DNA of 9,062 bases, taken from Microbacteriaceae bacterium (GTDB taxonomy: Bacteria; Actinomycetota; Actinomycetes; Actinomycetales; Microbacteriaceae). The notes below the pieces were generated by a model, which had not been told where the DNA came from, did no database searches, and saw only the letters and a list, made by a program, of their open reading frames with translations. Made by a program: the position numbers and the translations under genes. The stretch is taken from NCBI GenBank assembly GCA_947486475.1, contig CANKTR010000032.1, positions 1 through 9,062 of the forward strand, written 5' to 3'. Below, in pieces: positions 8,256 to 9,062 of this stretch. Within the stretch, counting starts at the first letter, position 1; each line of letters starts with the position of its first letter.

Positions 8256-8337
8256 TTTCGGGACAAGGCGGGAACTGTCCTGATTGCTTTCCACGGTAGG
8301 TGTGAGGTCGGACACGTGTGCCCGGCTCGACGCCATT

Positions 8338-8346
8338 TGTGGATAA
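8338..8346 (-). promoter_or_regulatory. Perfect DnaA-box match (TTATCCACA) in recA leader
   Basis: The minus strand reads TTATCCACA, the classic DnaA box. It lies about 20 bp downstream of the proposed recA transcription start. Only one copy was noticed here, so it is not an origin. Binding by DnaA is possible but a single 9-mer can occur by chance. Confidence 0.35.
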
Positions 8347-8371
8347 CGATCTATTGAGTTCTCTCGGGGAG

Positions 8372-8377
8372 ACTCTA
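8372..8377 (-). promoter_or_regulatory. Proposed recA -10 box (TAGAGT)
   Basis: TAGAGT fits TANNNT and lies 7 nt downstream of the SOS box. With a 17-nt spacer the -35 region would fall inside the SOS box (8395-8400), so LexA would block polymerase directly. Transcription would start near 8365, leaving a leader of about 185 nt. Confidence 0.4.
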
Positions 8378-8384
8378 CCCGTGT

Positions 8385-8400
8385 TCGAACATTTGTTCGA
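8385..8400. promoter_or_regulatory. LexA-binding SOS box upstream of recA
   Basis: TCGAACATTTGTTCGA is a perfect TCGAAC-N4-GTTCGA palindrome, matching the actinobacterial/Bacillus-type SOS box as known from mycobacteria. It stands between the DUF3046 and recA genes, about 207 bp before the recA start. LexA should repress recA-recX here until DNA damage releases it. Confidence 0.9.
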
Positions 8401-8426
8401 TACTCGTTATCGCGGCGTGTCGCGGG

Positions 8427-8648
8427 CTATTTCTTAGGCTCGCCTCGACCGGCACCGTGAATCCGGTGCTCGGGGACGTCCATCGCGTGGCAGAGCGCTG
8501 TCCAGACCTCGCGCGGCGCATTGCCGGCGGAGAGCGCATCGGCGGCGGTGACACCGAACTCGTCCAGAACCACGTCGCGCACGAGCGTGCGACCGAAGTG
8601 CTCACCGAACTCGGTCGCCACGGCGAGGGCGAATTCGGAATGCTTCAC
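8427..8648 (-). CDS. DUF3046 family protein, 73 aa
   Basis: This small protein of unknown function is typical of actinobacteria, where it commonly sits just upstream of recA, as here. The family features are visible: an N-terminal LSEF-like motif (HSEFALAV, 3-10), EFGEHFG-TLVRDVVL (13-28) and the conserved APREVWTALCHAMDVPEHR (44-62). The last 10 residues are basic and loosely conserved. The start is GTG 8648-8646, supported by the family's usual beginning and a -10 box 6 nt before it. The SOS box lies after its stop, so it is not obviously under LexA control itself. No terminator is visible between it and recA, so some read-through into recA is possible. Confidence 0.9.
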   Translation of the reverse strand: MKHSEFALAVATEFGEHFGRTLVRDVVLDEFGVTAADALSAGNAPREVWTALCHAMDVPEHRIHGAGRGEPKK

Positions 8649-8660
8649 CCGTTCAGCGTA
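8649..8660 (-). promoter_or_regulatory. -10 box for leaderless DUF3046 transcript
   Basis: TACGCT (8660-8655) fits TANNNT and is followed by GAACGG and then the GTG start, so transcription would begin on the G of the start codon. It lies within the 18-nt gap after the membrane-protein gene. No Shine-Dalgarno sequence is visible. Confidence 0.45.
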
Positions 8661-8666
8661 TCGGGG

Positions 8667-9047
8667 CTACCAGTTGAATTCGGGCGAGCGATCCGAAGGC
8701 GGACCGAGCTCATCATCAGCCTTCCACGTCCCCCAAGACCCGTTGGGGTCTAGCGGCAGGTTGGAATCTTCGTTGAGTTCCATCTCCGACTTCCAAGCAT
8801 GCCGGGACCCAGAGATGGAAACGGCGATTCCCATTATGACCAACAAGGGGGTCAGGACCATCGCGAACTGAATCCCCGCCCACCCGATTTGGCATTCACC
8901 GTGGCACGGAAAAATGCTCGGAATGGAGAACATCACCAGGGGAATGATGAGTCCCAAGATAGCAACGGCGCATCCCGACCAGAATATTCGTCGACCCGCC
9001 GTGATGTCGTCCCTAAGACCGGATTCGCGGTCTTGCTCGTCGTCCAT
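8667..9047 (-). CDS. Two-helix membrane protein, 126 aa, function unknown
   Basis: I do not recognise this protein. It has a charged N-terminus (1-20), a hydrophobic segment about 21-46, a short loop with P-C48-H-G-E-C52, a second hydrophobic segment about 55-79, and a long polar, acidic tail (80-126) rich in D, E, P and W. With R19 and R20 before the first helix, both ends are probably cytoplasmic and the two-cysteine loop outside. ATG 9047-9045 is preferred over an in-frame TTG at 9062 because GGAGGGG stands directly before the ATG. The stop is 18 nt before the DUF3046 start on the same strand, so the genes may be co-transcribed. An actinobacterial orphan is likely. Confidence 0.75.
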   Translation of the reverse strand: MDDEQDRESGLRDDITAGRRIFWSGCAVAILGLIIPLVMFSIPSIFPCHGECQIGWAGIQFAMVLTPLLVIMGIAVSISGSRHAWKSEMELNEDSNLPLDPNGSWGTWKADDELGPPSDRSPEFNW

Positions 9048-9049
9048 CG

Positions 9050-9056
9050 CCCCTCC
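9050..9056 (-). promoter_or_regulatory. Shine-Dalgarno GGAGGGG deciding the membrane-protein start
   Basis: GGAGGGG ends 2 nt before ATG 9047 (GGAGG core 4 nt away). It supports the ATG rather than the TTG at the window edge, which would place the ribosome site inside the gene. Confidence 0.6.
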
Positions 9057-9062
9057 ATTCAA

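Noticed and set aside
8342..8411. Inverted repeat GATAACGA (8342-8349) and TCGTTATC (8404-8411) flanking the SOS box.
   Set aside because: The arms are 8 bp and 54 bp apart and do not extend; chance is likely in a region of this size.
9048..9062. TTG start at 9062 for the membrane protein.
   Set aside because: The following GGAGGGG and ATG make a better start at 9047.

Overview
The window is gene-dense, high-GC DNA. It looks like chromosome from an actinobacterium of the Microbacteriaceae type. This rests on the gene order membrane protein - DUF3046 - recA - recX - miaB - miaA - dapF-like, several GTG starts, an actinobacterial SOS box (TCGAAC-N4-GTTCGA), promoters placed for leaderless transcription, and a DapF-like protein whose last third resembles Microbacteriaceae DapF as I remember it. 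The genus cannot be fixed from this stretch.

Layout. (1) Positions 1-2166, minus strand: a three-gene operon of a short-chain dehydrogenase, a 46-residue DUF2256 zinc-ribbon protein, and a photolyase of the iron-sulfur bacterial cryptochrome/photolyase type that runs off the left edge. The junctions are 2 nt and an ATGA overlap. (2) 2167-2216: a 50-bp divergent promoter region with a leaderless-type -10 box for each direction. (3) 2217-3253, plus strand: a small lipoprotein gene joined by a TAATG overlap to an RsmC-like methyltransferase. It collides tail to tail, with a 4-nt overlap, with (4) 3250-6416, minus strand: miaB-miaA-dapF-like, with a good sigma-70-type promoter before miaB. (5) 6451-8178, minus strand: recA-recX, behind a 248-bp leader/control region with an SOS box, a DnaA-box match and a strong hairpin. 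(6) 8427-9047, minus strand: a DUF3046 gene and a two-helix membrane protein.

How the genes work together. RecA and RecX form the SOS recombinase and its modulator. MiaA and MiaB act in sequence on A37 of tRNAs that read U-starting codons. The photolyase operon is a light or UV damage module. The methyltransferase probably modifies rRNA.

The most unusual item is the gene in the dapF position. Its first half keeps the DapF signature with the first catalytic cysteine. Its second half has lost about 45 residues and the ERG-GET-CGTG motif with the second catalytic cysteine, yet the frame is open and the C-terminal tail is well preserved. It is either a decaying dapF or a repurposed non-epimerase. 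No CRISPR array, insertion sequence, tRNA or rRNA gene was seen. I saw no clearly new multi-gene system.
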